Shown: positions 1 to 11,155, counted from the stretch's first letter. The stretch: 64,000 bases of DNA from Aplectana chamaeleonis (GCA_029168955.1 JAPDOI010001751.1:1-64000), one strand, 5' to 3'. Notes: generated by a model from the letters alone, not told the origin. Translations and numbers: made by a program.

Positions 1-2080
1 CTACAGAATAACTCCACATTCTTGAAAAAAACCTGTGGCCCAGCTCTCATTTCAAAGCGCTTTGAACTTTACCGATTCAAACCAGTCCAGCTTTCAGATG
101 GTGAAAGAATCAACTAATAGAAAAAGATTCACCTTCTCAGCATTGTTGCGTCACATTTCAAGATTCAGCGACTGAAGTATGTGAGCAGATGAAATCGGCA
201 TCGGAAACTTATGGTGCAGGTAAAGGGTTAACCAGTGAGGGAATGTCAAGAAGAAGAAGATTGGCTGATCTGCGTAGCGGTTTTACGCACTACCCTTGCT
301 GCTACTAAACGGTAATCGAAAGAGCAAGACAAACACAACAATAGGAAGAGGCTGCCCAGTGCTGCGGGAGGAAGCGATGACTGCACGCAAAACAAAATTC
401 GCCTTCCAAAGACGCGGCATGCACGCTCGTAAAAAGTGTTTCGAGATAACTGCGGAAATAGAATCAATTGTGGCTCCGGATTGCAGCGCCTGCGCGTTCT
501 GGAAGCGTCAAAAACGACCCACTGTGCCTTCTTTACGCGAAGGGAAGAAGTTGGCCTCGCCCCGTATTTCTCTCCGCCCCTCTACCGTTTTCACGGATGA
601 AGAATTTCACGGTCCAACCTTGTCTTTCCCCGTCCCTGCATTTTGCAGTCCTCCTCCAAAAACAGGGGTACTGGGCTGAACATTCTGAAAGTCTGATCAG
701 ATTTGTGTGGTTTAGCTTATTGGCCAACTTATTGCTACCACAACGTCACTTGACCAGTGGGTATAGCCTCGCTGCCTTGACTTTTGGAGGATGCCTGCAA
801 GTACAGTCTTACTCGTGCAGCGGCATTGTGGGTTTCGTGATGACGCTTCCGATACAGAAGGCGTTGTCGTTCTGAGCCTTGCCGTTTCTATTTCCACGGT
901 TATCTCAATCACGTTTGCGAGCATTAGCGTGCTGCTTTATATCGAAAGTTGCCGCTATTACTATGAAGACATCGGCTTGTAAAAACTTTCACTTTTCGCT
1001 TTCCTTCATAATTTAGAAAAAACCTCCTGAGTACTTGAAATATGCAAAGTTTCGAGGTTTTTTGTTCCAGACCACTGGACCCAGCACCTGCCGCTACTTC
1101 TCGATTCGTTGCTCCCAATAGAGAAATAGCAGCATGTGCTGGATCGAGAGAAAATGGGAATAGTTGCCAAGTACGGTTGAAAGAGATGATCGCCCAGCGA
1201 TAAGCGTCTTCACTTCCCATCCTCATGAGCTCAAATTATAAGCATGCTTGTTCATGCGATAAATGCCTGCAGTGGACATCCATCACCGTTTATTTTTGAG
1301 AAAGGCTTTTTCTGGGTTCTATCGATTTCAAGCACAGAAGCTTCGCCTATGTGCCATGGCACTGGGGAAGTGCGTCCAGATTTATCCTGGAGGAGCAAGT
1401 GCGAAAAAAGTGGGTTTAAGATGTCTCCAAAGAGAGACCTTTGCAGATAAATTTGTTGAACCTAGTAATAACGACGACCGTGCTGCCTGACACATTTGTG
1501 GCAAAAAATTTGGCAATGTTGAGCTTAAAAGCATTTTCCAATTTTCGTTCAATCGAGGAGGCGAATTGGTTTGCTACATGGAGGCGAAGCAGATTGCTCG
1601 ACATTCAGTGCACAAAAAGAAGGTGAATAGAGCTACTCCGGGACACACCAGCTCGAAAGCGCAATCGTGGAAAGCCTGGCCTGTCTGTCCACGTGAAACT
1701 CAGGAAGATGTCTGGGGGGATCCTCTCTAATTCCTCAAGCAATCGCAGTTTTTCTGTTTTTGTGCATAGGTTAGATGAATGTAGGCAATCGGGTTATCAT
1801 AGTAGTGCTAATCTATTTCAGCATGAAGTATTTACTATATGCAATCAGGCATATGTCCCTCAAGAAGTGCATTGTGAGGCGCTAAAAAAAGAGCGCCCTT
1901 GAGTTTGGTGGAACCGTAAAATAAGCTGAATATGGCTGACTATTTATTAACTGGTTATTCTACACTGTTCCTTTAGCCTTCACCTGGGTAAACCATCGTA
2001 GCTTAACAGGGAGGATCGTCTATCAGAGTTTGGCGAAAAGGTTGCGAAAGTGACAGCTACGTTAGTCTGTAGCGCAAAAC
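1..2080. other. No supported gene (5' end of window)
   Basis: Short ORFs occur on both strands, but none has splice sites, a signal peptide or a recognisable domain. A stretch near 895-960 resembles 22805-22870 and 13610-13660 (phrase TATCTCAATCACGTTT and variants), so at least part is dispersed repeat. Confidence 0.5.
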
Positions 2081-2084
2081 GGCA

Positions 2085-2190
2085 TCATGAGCAGGGGTGT
2101 GCGGCAAAGGAATTTGAAATTTCGGCAAACGGCAACGGCAACGGCAAACCCCAAAAATCGCCGGCAAACGGCAAACGGCAAAACTGCAAA
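2085..2190 (+). repeat. GGCAAACGGC-rich dispersed repeat, copy 1
   Basis: A low-complexity run of GGCAAACGGCAACGGC units follows the phrase GGTGTGCGGCA. A second copy lies inverted at 4902-5012 and shares the central CGGCAAACCCCAAAAAT phrase. No coding potential is evident. The ends were judged by eye. Confidence 0.7.
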
Positions 2191-2199
2191 AGGCGTTCT

Positions 2200-2960
2200 G
2201 TGCTATGATACACCTACACCAATCTGTTACTATGTATCTGGCGGCCTTAACTAGCCTTTACAGGTGAGTGTGAAGAAATCTCATACTACTTGAGCGCACT
2301 CAGGCGATCAGATAACTACAGTAGCTCTGTTTTGTGCGTGATAAGTATAGAAGCCTCCTATCTGGTTCAACAAGGCCCGTTTGATTGTGCGACCCAACCT
2401 AGCCGATCCGAGAGCACGTGCAGCAAAGCGTAAGCAAGCTTGGTGCCGGTAGGAGTGATGCGCCGACTGCAAAGATCTGTGGCCGATACCTTTGCACCAC
2501 AATGAGGTGCGAATGGATGGATGAATACGAGTTGATTGGTCGACAGGAAGGAAAGGAGGAAGACAGTCCGCATCGCGATCAGCAGCGCGCTTTTTAAGTT
2601 ATGACCGGAGTCACTCACAATTTTTACAGTTAGTAGCAAGTGATAGGCTCAGTGTTCTTTTTGCTTACTTGGACTCACGCTTAGATGGTCTACTTCGTGG
2701 GAGGCCCTCAAAAAGTGGAGTGCGACTGGTCAAGTTGAAGACAAAGTTCACGAATCAAGACATCCTTTTTTTGTATTAGCCGACAATCAGAAGCTCCGAA
2801 GGGGCATTTTGAATCTAATACGCATAATAGGAGGCACCTGGCGGCAATTCATCATGGTGCATGCGATGGGCGCGAGCAGAAAGTCGTCGCTGGAGCCCAT
2901 GTGCGTCGCCTGGAGGCCCGGTGCGTTTAACCAGCCGACTGCTCTCTCTGAGAGAACTGG
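2200..2960. other. No supported gene
   Basis: I see only short unconnected ORFs and no repeat shared with the rest of the window. Confidence 0.4.
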
Positions 2961-3064
2961 CCGCAATCGCTCCGCAATCGTACCGCAATCGTGCCTCTGC
3001 GGCCCCGGCCGGAAGCCGCAGAGGCACTTTTGATTGCGGTACGATTTCTGGTTTTGATTGCGGG
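2961..3064. repeat. Inverted repeat / hairpin MITE
   Basis: The left arm carries CGTACCGCAATCGTGCCTC and CTGCGGC. The right arm carries their reverse complements around a CGGCCGG-like centre. The CCGCAATCG motif also recurs in both flanks. This is a foldback-type non-autonomous element. Confidence 0.65.
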
Positions 3065-3752
3065 CAGCCACGACTACTTGCCGCAATAGCCCGCAATCGT
3101 TCTTACCGCAATGGCGCTTTCGTCCCAGCTTTGGCGCTCCTGCTGAGCCTATAATTTTGTTTCAAGCTTCTTTTCTGCTATCACCAAGTCATTTATTAGC
3201 CACTTGTCTTCTTCCGGATTCTTACCACAATCTCTACTGAATAAAGTATCTTCCCGTGGCCCATAGATTTAATTCACTTTCAAGCAGCACTATCCACAAA
3301 CTGGACGCCAAAGAATCGGCTGCCTAAAACCACGAACACGTGCTATCTGTAGTTAAAAGTTGGCACTATAGTTCTCGAGAAAAACACAGCTACCATGGTA
3401 TTACACATGCAGCTATTTGTCCCTACAAAATCTCTTCTCCGCTGAACTTCTTGCTATTTTGAAGAGTCTATTTACTTTTGGTATGGAACGATTACACTCA
3501 ATTTTTTTATGTCACAGCGTTAAGAATTAATAAAATTTTTATTACTTACACAGAGTAATTCAGGTCTATCCGAATAAGGACTGCTCGCCCACGCGGCCGG
3601 TGGGCGTGTTGATCCCGGCCGCCGCGAAGGTTTTTTGGATTCATTGAATAGATTACCACACGAATATCAGACAAATTCGGGGAACAATATTCCAGGTTAG
3701 CTGTATCTCACGTCGGTCGGTCGAGCTCGTCTGAAAAAAATGCCTTAGTGAG
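3065..3752. other. No gene; one small GC hairpin
   Basis: A compact GC-rich hairpin (GCCCACGCGGCCGGTGGGC) lies near 3588-3606. The rest is AT-rich sequence with no coding support. Confidence 0.4.
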
Positions 3753-3879
3753 ACCTGGGTGCATACTTATCGCAACGAGCGACGCGACATAATGCTTGTC
3801 CATCTGTATCGACCGAAAGTCGATATTGCTGGATATGCACAGTCGCGACCGCGCGCAACACGGGAAGTATGCACTAGGT
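3753..3879. mobile_element. MITE family M, copy 1
   Basis: A 127-bp near-palindrome bounded by ACCTGGGTGCATACTT and AAGTATGCACTAGGT. The centre is the inverted ATCGACCGAAAGTCGAT motif that marks this family, flanked by GCGACGCGACA-type segments. Other copies are at 8961, 9157, 12642, 28909 and 34150. It has no coding capacity. Confidence 0.75.
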
Positions 3880-4900
3880 TTGATGTGTGCTCGTTACGCG
3901 AGGCCCGGACCGCGTGGGTGGAGAGTCTCATTCGTACAGGCTTGAGGTAATCAGAGGGTGTCGTCTGAAGAAAGTGAGGAAATCTCTGGGTAAGAGACCA
4001 GAAAGTGAATAGATTTGGTATCATCCAAGTGGGGTGAATATTACAACTTAATGAAACAGAGGAACTTAGGGGAGCAGCAACCAAAGAAGAGTAAACCTTT
4101 CTGGGCTTGCAACTTACCTAAATAATATACCGGATTTTCTATTTTAGAAGTACCGCTACGCACTTCTAATCCTCAAGGCCTCTATTTTAGATGTACAATA
4201 CCGCCGCTATCCAAGGGAAAAAATGGGCAGGGGAACATTTGCAAAGTGGAGCAGCTAACCCGTCTTTCGACCACAACTCAACTCAAAGTGTGCTCCGTTT
4301 TCCAATACGGAAGAACGCTGAAATGCACAAGCAAGTCGTGAATCTAGCCGATAGTGTGTGATAACATTTTGCGAAATTTGAGAAGCAACATTATTTTTCA
4401 AGGCGGAATACATTTTCGACTTTTGACCATGCTAGAGATCGCGTTGCGGATAGTTTTTAATCGAATGGGCTCGGTATTTTTAAACATTATCAAATTTTTA
4501 AAAAGCCGGACTTAAAGTATTTGCAGGATTGATCATTTTCCTGTCCCATTTATTACCATCAACCAACCAACCGACGATAAGCGGGCCTACTTACACAAGT
4601 ACTGAAATGGTTCATATGTCTTAAAACGGCGCTCTCACGCGAAAACTTTTGTACCATTTGTTTTGCACTTTCGGAACTTGCAGGAATCGGCATGCTTCTG
4701 GGAAAGCTTTGCGATTCCGGCATTTCTGAGGGGTCTAAAATTTCATGATTAAAAGTTATTCAGAGGCTCCCAATTTAGAACCAAACAAACTCCTCTGATA
4801 ACTATCTTTAGCTGGAACTAGCCAAAAAATTATTTGTTGCAGCTTTGAATCGCTGACCAATACAGAAACTGAGGTGAGCGCGCACACCAGGCCCTGTTGT
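3880..4900. other. No gene; relic of a TAGAAGTAC repeat
   Basis: At about 4127-4196 there is a degenerate stretch with TTTTAGAAGTAC, CACTTCTAATCCTCA and TAGATGTACAATACC. It resembles the terminal region of the 12347-14188 element and is probably a solo relic. Nothing else is recognisable. Confidence 0.4.
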
Positions 4901-4901
4901 T

Positions 4902-5012
4902 TTGATGCATTTTTGCCGAAAATTTGCCGTTTGAAGCGGTAATTTCGGCAAACGGCGACGGCAGCGGCAAACCCCAAAAATGGGCGGCAAACGGCAAATG
5001 CCGCACACACCT
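4902..5012 (-). repeat. GGCAAACGGC-rich dispersed repeat, copy 2
   Basis: Inverted relative to 2085-2190. It shares the GGCAAACGG units, the AAACCCCAAAAAT phrase and the GTGTGCGGC end. Confidence 0.65.
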
Positions 5013-5138
5013 GATCATGAGAGTGTAGAGAACGAGGAAAGCCCGCGCTGAGTCGTTGCACACGACGGGGCGCCATACGTTAATCGTTGCGGGACCCGCC
5101 GGCTTGGCATTTCCGAAATTCTCTTGGCTGCTAATACC

Positions 5139-5283
5139 CTCTATAGAACGTCGTAATTCACATCATTCGAGGCGCGCGCGGCGCCTCGGCTTCCGTCTGC
5201 CCTACGCTCTCTCACTGTCTCTAATCTCCGCTCCACACCAGCACGCGTAGGAACCAAATGAATTTCGCCGTTTTAAAGCCTGT
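5139..5283 (+). repeat. Dispersed repeat B, copy 1
   Basis: About 145 bp starting CCTCTATAGAACGTCGTAAT and ending GCCGTTTTAAAGCCTGTAC. It has a small GC palindrome (GGCGCGCGCGGCGCC-like) near the start. Near-identical copies occur at 16596-16748 (inside a foldback) and 63014-63124 (truncated). Non-coding. Confidence 0.7.
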
Positions 5284-6560
5284 ACATTGCCTTCCACACA
5301 TTAAAATTCATAACGCTTGTTTATGTTTGGTGTTGTTTTCTCTTCTGGATGGATAGAAAGTTTTTCATTGTTCATGATTTCCAGATGCCAGGATTTCACC
5401 TGAAACTCCATTTCGAGTGCGCCACTGTATTCTGTGCTTTTCTTACCCAGAATACGGCTCATAACTTGTGAACTAAAGAGCGTTGGAGACGTCGTTTTCA
5501 GTAGAGTGAATAGTTAAGGAATCGTCTCGTCGCGCTGTTTTAAAAATTATATCCAGATCCTAGAAAAATAAGGTTTCGACATTATTTTCACCTACGTTCT
5601 TAAAAAGAAGCCAAAAACCCTCAGAACGAATTTCTGAAATAAAAAAATTAAGAGAAAATTGGTAATTTGAAACACCAATAGATTCTTATTGTGACGCTGT
5701 TTTCAAAAATTTATGCATTCACAAAAATGAGCATTGTCAAGATTAGTCAAATTCTTGACCTATTTGTTACTACTTCTAATTTTCGAAGTCAAACATGTTA
5801 TTTTAGAAATATAACAGCACCAGTCGATTCGTATCATCACTCTGATGCAGAAAGTACATTAATATTCGGAATAACTCAAGCGTGATGTTTGTTATTGACT
5901 ATTTGTGTGTGAACTTTCGGATGACCTCGTTAATTACCTTATCACCTGCCTACATACAATGAGTGCAATCTTGGGCAATCCTTCTGAAGATGAACGACAC
6001 ATTTCGTTCGTTTGCAACATATGCATTTGAAACTTTCTTGAATGCATTTCAAGTTTTCGCTAACAAACGAACTCATAAACAAATGAATATGCGAAGTATT
6101 TACAAAAGAAAATACGATTAAAATTCGTATAGAGAACTCGTTGACAAGCAGTCACTCCTACAAAAACTAATTTGTAATCCACTCAACGCAGATTTGCATT
6201 CGAAACATTGAAAACATCAATTTAAGATATATGCCAAAACTTATGATTTCAAAACTCCGATTTCATTCTATTTTTTCGAAAAAATTATACGTTGATTCGA
6301 ATAAAACATGGACTTTCATTCAAACTTTGAAAATTCTTAATTGCATTCAAATTTTGGACTTTTGTCCGATTTTCAAACCCAACCCTTGACGAGAATTAAA
6401 TGAGTACGTACATATTATAACGATCCTTTGTTAACACTTAATATCAATTCTTCATTGCGGTTACACATAGAAGCGAATTTGAGCAGAGTATTCAGTATTT
6501 ATATGCGCGAAATGGCAGACGCTCAGAACTGAGGTCGTGGTAATACATCGTTGAAATAAA
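5284..6560. other. AT-rich interval, no gene seen
   Basis: Only short ORFs, with no splice-bounded exons, shared repeats or RNA genes that I could identify. It lies downstream of glycine-rich peptide gene 1. Confidence 0.45.
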
Positions 6561-6561
6561 C

Positions 6562-6567
6562 TTTATT
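6562..6567 (-). terminator. Polyadenylation signal, glycine-rich gene 1
   Basis: AATAAA on the minus strand, 56 nt past the stop codon at 6623. The preceding stretch TGTACAAATT is shared with the 3' UTRs of genes 2 and 3. Confidence 0.7.
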
Positions 6568-6622
6568 TGATTTTGAGCAAATTTGTACAGGAACATTCTG
6601 GAATCACGGACCTTTCGTTGAC

Positions 6623-6991
6623 TTATACCCCGTATCCAAGTCCCAAACCACCGTAGCCGAGTCCACCGTAACCGAGTCCGCCGAAGCCCAGGCCGCCATA
6701 ACCGAGTCCACCATAGCCGAGTCCGCCGTAGAGACCACCGAGGCCGAGTCCACCAAAGCCACCATATCCGCTCAAGCCACCCTGAAATAGGACTATAAAA
6801 TCTTTCTTGCCTTTTATGAGAAGTTTGTTCCTGCACTCACGAAAAGTTGGGCTTCTATCGTTGTCACATCATTTCCCAGGATTAGGAGTGCGGCGATGAA
6901 AACCCTGCAAAATTGCCTCTTTGGCTGTGGTTAGTACTGGAAAAATAACAAGTTCAAAGAATGTAAGTGCTCACAGTGATGAGAGAGACAT
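6623..6991 (-). CDS. Secreted glycine-rich (GGLGYGG) peptide, gene 1
   Basis: Three exons on the minus strand: 6975-6991 (17 nt), 6841-6904 (64 nt) and 6623-6781 (159 nt). They join in phase through GTGAG donors and TTTCAG/TTGCAG acceptors to give 79 residues. Residues 1 to about 24 form a signal peptide with a hydrophobic VFIAALLILG core and likely cleavage after IEA. The mature part is an almost pure array of GG-L/Y/F-G units ending GLGYGV, without cysteines. The architecture matches small epidermal or secreted glycine-rich peptides of nematodes (NLP/CNC/GRSP type; antimicrobial, cuticle or eggshell roles are known for such families). The exact function here is unknown. The start is set by the conserved 17-nt first exon and the TATA box 50 nt upstream. 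It is closest to gene 3 at 37622-38081. Confidence 0.82.
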
Positions 6992-7040
6992 TTCAGTTGT
7001 GATACAGGTGACGATGCTGCTTCCTCGAGGTGAGCTGTTG

Positions 7041-7048
7041 TTTATATA
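7041..7048 (-). promoter_or_regulatory. TATA box, glycine-rich gene 1
   Basis: TATATAAA on the minus strand about 50 nt upstream of the ATG at 6991. Genes 2 and 3 have the same box at 47 and 51 nt. Confidence 0.75.
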
Positions 7049-7138
7049 CGCAGTCCTGCGGCACTGATCACATACACTTTTGTACTTCTCAACTTGTAAC
7101 CCGCTAGAGAAAAACCGAAGTGTTTGTCAACAATCAGG

Positions 7139-7226
7139 TTTTTGTGATGTCAGAGGAGGTGAAATGAAGATAGGATTACACATTTTTCTGCTAACATTAA
7201 GTCGCATGCTGTGGACCAGTTTCCAT
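7139..7226 (-). promoter_or_regulatory. Conserved upstream promoter block, gene 1
   Basis: The plus-strand block holds TTTTTGTGATGTCA, then GGTGAAATGAAGATAGGATT and GTGGACCAGTTTCCA. The same order and spacing recur upstream of genes 2 and 3, 145-148 nt from their ATGs. GATAGGATTA at 7169-7178 contains a GATA-factor core and a TAATCC (Otx/Bicoid-type) core in reverse. TGATGTCA resembles an ATF/CREB site. Binding is inferred, not shown. Homology to gene 3 continues to about 7380. Confidence 0.65.
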
Positions 7227-7565
7227 GCTTCCCGTTGGCTTTGATATTATTAGTCCCGGAACAAGCAGAAACCACATTTATGTGTTGGCTCAAATTCTCT
7301 AGTTTGATCACAATCAATTTTGCTTTCAGTTAAAAGGTTTCAGACGACATCCCAGCGGCAATAGTAAGCCCTTGACCTAAACGGACCAAAAGTTGCGCGT
7401 GCTTTTACCATGACTAATGTTATACGAAGCTACGTACAGCACAGTTTGATCGTAATAACCTAAAGAGTAGGTTTCAGAAAAAGCTGAATGGAAGATTAGA
7501 AGCTCGCAATCTTGGTTGAGCTGACAGAGCAAATAAAACGAGGTGTGAACAACTTTCATGTCTAG

Positions 7566-8266
7566 TTATCTCGTATCGCTACCGTTGATGAATGTCTTGC
7601 AAGGCTCTAGATCAATAAACAAAGCCCCATTTTGATCATTCCGTGATACCGTCCCAAAGGAGTAGGGATCAAACATCTGAACGGCGGCTGTTTGGCGCAT
7701 TGCGCGATCGATTACTTACGCAATACCAAGCACTCCTTCCTTTGACTGTCGATATGATGCTCACTCTGTAACTCATTTCTACATAAAAAGGTGGTCAGGT
7801 ACGTGCTGTTTCCGTTTTTCTCAACTTTTCCACTAACCGACTCAATTTTATTTTTCCAAAACGTTTTCCTGTGTTCCTCATCGTTATTGATTGCAAAAGG
7901 CTTTTCCTTCTCGGCGCCTATGTACATAGCTCTGCAACATTCAAGGGCCGGATTCCAACTCCTATTTTCTCCGTGTCCTAGCTTGCCTACGTTGATTGGG
8001 GTACCTGAAAGCAGAACACAAAGGAGGAGAAGCCGAAAGGCGTGTGTATGGGGTTCAACGGCGGCGGCGGATGAACGGTAGCGAAACGGTGGCGGTGGCG
8101 ACACGGCGGCAGAAACGGCGGCGGTAGGAATTAACATGAGGCAGGCGGCGGATGGGTGAAACGTCAATTCACCAGCAATCCTTTGATTGATGGTGCAGAG
8201 GAAGAAAAAAATCGCTGGCCAGGTGGGCACGTCTTGCGGATGGATAAAACCGGCCCCGCCCCTCAT
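7566..8266 (-). CDS. Putative secreted cysteine-containing protein, three exons
   Basis: Three exons fit in phase: 8173-8266, 7720/7727-8004 and 7566-7676. Exon 1 ends ATTGCTG before GTGAATTG. Exon 2 follows a strong pyrimidine tract ending TGCTTTCAG. The G plus GT codon joins cleanly and leaves a 168-nt intron. For the second intron either a GTATTG donor (50 nt, phase 0) or a GTAAGT donor with an AAACAG acceptor (only 32 nt) keeps the frame. The product is about 160 residues. A hydrophobic PAIFFFLCTI segment near residue 17 could be a signal sequence. It is followed by a hydrophilic domain with two N-glycosylation sites (NRS, NST) and cysteines in ECC, LC, EC and PC contexts, ending INGSDTR. 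I do not recognise the family. Exon 1 is the least certain part, because its composition is GC-rich and the ATG has no promoter support. Confidence 0.45.
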
Positions 8267-8680
8267 TGCCGGCCAGCTGTGTTTTGTTTGTTTCCCCTTT
8301 TTTGTGTTTGTTTATCATTGAGAGAAAATAACGGCGAGAGAAAATGATCGAAGAGTTCCCTCCACTCCCAGCAAGAGATCTAAGTTAGAGACTTTTTTCT
8401 GTTTTGCTCCTACAAGAAATCTTATAAACCTCGTGAAGTCGGTTTCTGACCTTGGCGAGGTCCCTCCGCTAATTAAACTGCAAATGACGTCAGCTTGTTG
8501 CCGACAGCTATTTGGGTGGTCCCAATTTCCTGACTATTTTCAGCTTACTCAACACCAATCACAAAAAAAAACTGACTGCTCTTCGAAATTATTTCAGTAT
8601 CAGTATTAATCTGAATTTTTACAAAGTATACAATATTGACATGATATAAAAACCTCACCTGTTTGACTTCCTTGGTTTAC

Positions 8681-8728
8681 CTGTTGACAGAATCGAATTC
8701 CATGACATTGTTCTGCGTTCACTTGAAG
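8681..8728 (-). other. Possible isolated 48-nt exon
   Basis: A minus-strand segment bounded by an AATTTTTCAG acceptor and a CAACAG/GTAAAC donor. One frame reads LQVNAEQCHGIRFCQQ, which looks protein-like. Its phase does not join the exons at 7566-8266 without another exon, so it may belong to an unseen transcript or be chance. Confidence 0.25.
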
Positions 8729-8794
8729 CTGAAAAATTCCAAAACTTCAATCAATGCTTGGCTGGCTTGGTGTACTATCCATCGGGAAGAAAAT

Positions 8795-8945
8795 CCAGTT
8801 CGCAGTTGCAGATATACCGCTTTTCTAGCACGCAGCTGGAAGGTTAAAGAGCGGGGACCTCCTGGTCCTGGCACGATTACTCAGCACAGTTCTGCGTGGT
8901 GTGTTTCAGCAGCGGTTGCCCGCAGCTGCGGACCGGATTTTCACT
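8795..8945. mobile_element. MITE family N, copy 1
   Basis: About 150 bp, near-palindromic. The ends carry CCAGTTCGCAGTTGC and GCAGCTGCGGACCGGA. The middle has a GGACC...GGTCC palindrome next to GGCACGATTA. Related copies are at 9747, 11785 and 27898. The limits are approximate. Confidence 0.55.
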
Positions 8946-8960
8946 CCGATAAGGACAGTA

Positions 8961-9086
8961 AGGCCGGAATCATATCTTTTGCGGCTAGCGACAGCGACAC
9001 TGCATATCAGACATGTTGATTTTCGGTCGATATTGATGGTAAACATAGCGTCGCGTCGCCCGTCGCCGGAAGTATGATCCAGGCCT
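8961..9086. mobile_element. MITE family M, copy 2
   Basis: 126 bp from AGGCCGGAATCATA to GTATGATCCAGGCCT, with the central GATTTTCGGTCGATATT motif and GCGACAGCGACA / GTCGCGTCGC arms. It lies 70 bp from copy 3. Confidence 0.75.
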
Positions 9087-9156
9087 AAGTGCGTTCCCTC
9101 AATCAATAAATTCAGCCATGACACGATTCTTTAAACTTCAGATGGACGAATCATTA

Positions 9157-9276
9157 AGGCGGGGATCATACTTCCCGCGACAAGCGACAGTGCATCTCAG
9201 GCATATCGATTTTCGGTCGATATTTATTGAAAACATTGTGTCGTGTCGCTTGTCGCTGGAAGTATGATCCCGGCCT
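9157..9276. mobile_element. MITE family M, copy 3
   Basis: 120 bp with the clearest ends in the family: AGGCGGGGATCATACTTCC at the left and GGAAGTATGATCCCGGCCT at the right, around ATCGATTTTCGGTCGAT. Confidence 0.8.
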
Positions 9277-9279
9277 AAT

Positions 9280-9745
9280 ACTATCTCAACAATGGTGGGG
9301 GAGGGAGGGCATTCCTGGTATTGCACTTGATCACGCCCATTTTCCGTGTCGCCTCGCAATCACAACACAAAGAAAGGAGTTTTCCTTCCCTTTAAAAATT
9401 AGGGGAGTCGTTGCGGCATGGAAAAATCGGCGGGGCCAAGCCATAACTCCGATACTAGGGGGTTTTTTACGATCGCAAAAACATAAGAAAGGAAGTCAAA
9501 ATATTCGAACGAGTGACGACATTGACGACATACGACGTATTCTACGGAGCCTAAGAAACCTAACTCTCCTGTCGCTGGCCCAGCCCCGCGCGTCGCGGAC
9601 AGCATCAGTCAAGCGCGTTTGCTCTCTGGTAATGCAATAGCAGGCGATTTTACTAATGCATAAGTGGCAGGTACGATCATATGCATACAGAAATTGTAAA
9701 AATGTTAGTAACATGCATAAACACATACTATCGTTCGCTGGGCCT
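9280..9745. other. No gene; partial repeat
   Basis: The segment near 9326-9345 (TGATCACGCCCATTTTCCGT) matches the 11015-11034 region, so part of this interval is dispersed repeat. No supported coding sequence. Confidence 0.4.
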
Positions 9746-9746
9746 G

Positions 9747-9903
9747 ATTCCGGTCAGACTACGGCTATTGCATCATGCGACACGGGTTAATTGTGATGGG
9801 ACCACTTGGTCCCGGCACGAATAACCCTTCTCCCAGCACGAATATCACGAATCGCATGATGGAACAGCCATAGTCCGCAATCGCGGACCGGAATTTGGCT
9901 CGG
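9747..9903. mobile_element. MITE family N, copy 2
   Basis: Near-palindrome with GATTCCGGTCAGACTACGG at the left and CCGCAATCGCGGACCGGAAT at the right. The centre is GGGACCACTTGGTCCC followed by GGCACGAATA. Confidence 0.6.
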
Positions 9904-10191
9904 AGAACGATAGCATGATAACGGTCTGGGAGGTCGTTTCCTGGGGACGTAGAGGCGTCAGACTAGGAGGGTGAAGAGTTGAGTTATCGATCTGTACACA
10001 AATAGCAAACTTTTTTGTAAAAATCGACAATACTGATCGTAGATCGATTTTCTAAATCAAGAAGATTTGCAAAATTCGACGAAGAATCTTCAACCGCACT
10101 TGACCACAAAGCTTGCTGCCTGTATGTTCTCAGGGAATCAAAAAAAATAACCAAAAGGTAGATGCGCTGAAACTGACAGAGCCCACGGAAT

Positions 10192-10987
10192 GTAGGTATG
10201 GAGCTTCGGGAAGGATGGCTCATCTTCGTTGGTCGCGCGCGGCCGCAACGCGGCGTTAGCATCGTAGCGCGCCTGCTGGCCCCCTCGCACTCTACCACTC
10301 TGCATTTCACATATTTCTCACCAAATGCTTGGCTTACACGCCTTCACCTTCAGCTATACAATGCACAGAAGGCCAAAAGGCCGGAAGAAGACTTGATCCA
10401 ATGCGAATCTGCGACCACTTCTGTTTTTCGAAGCGAAGGATGACAAACGCCCTTTTATGTAGGGCTTGGACACATATGACATGTTGCGCTAAAGTTGCCA
10501 CCAATTCTACTACATGTAAGGAAGGAATTTGGAGACTTGAAGAGATCGATAGCGGATGAGCCAGCAGTAAAATATTACATTTCCTTCGTTAATCTCCTCA
10601 TTGTAAATAGTCAGGTGACCTATTATCACCGCATTCTTATACGTTCAATCTATGAGAAAGGACAAGAAATAGCTCAAATGTTGAGCAAAAATTACAGTCG
10701 CCCACTCGGTTTAGCCCGAGAGAAAGATCTATATTTGAAGAAGTAGCAAAACCGTAACTGCAGTGCAAAGCACACAAAGAGTCCGCTTAATGGGGCTGCC
10801 ATCTGCACTAACACTTTTATTGAGGGAAAAGTGGGCGAAAATACGTTTTCAGAGAATCATTACGTTTGTCAGGGGTCACAACAACCTCGATGAAGAGTGC
10901 GAGAGGGGCTAGCAGGCGCTACGATGCTAACCGCGTCGCAGCCGCGACCAACGATGATGAGCCATCCTTCCCGAAGCTCCATACCTG
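10192..10987. mobile_element. Inverted pair of about 100-bp arms around a 600-bp interior
   Basis: 10192-10293 and 10894-10987 are inverted copies (left starts TATGGAGCTTCGGGAAGGAT, right ends in its complement). This may be one foldback transposon or two MITEs in opposite orientation. The interior holds an 83-codon plus-strand ORF at 10495-10746 with no recognised domain. No target duplication was identified. Confidence 0.55.
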
Positions 10988-10999
10988 CATTCATCGCAA

Positions 11000-11155
11000 T
11001 TTGGGAAGGGCACTTGGCCACGCCCATTTTCCGTACCGCTACGGCCCTTCTGCGTTTGGAAGGAGAGAAGAAAACCCAGGGTTTCTGTTGCGAATGCGCA
11101 GCGGCCCGGAAAAATGAGCCTGTCCAAGTGCGATGGCCAAATGCCCCTCCATGCT
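11000..11155. mobile_element. Inverted-repeat MITE
   Basis: The left part GGAAGGGCACTTGGCCAC pairs with the right part TGTCCAAGTGCGATGGCCAA and the following ATGCCCCTCC. It is related in part to 9310-9460. The boundaries are approximate. Confidence 0.4.

Noticed and set aside
10495..10746. 83-codon plus-strand ORF that looks moderately protein-like
   Set aside because: No domain, signal peptide or splice context, and it lies inside an inverted-repeat element. Retained only as a note.
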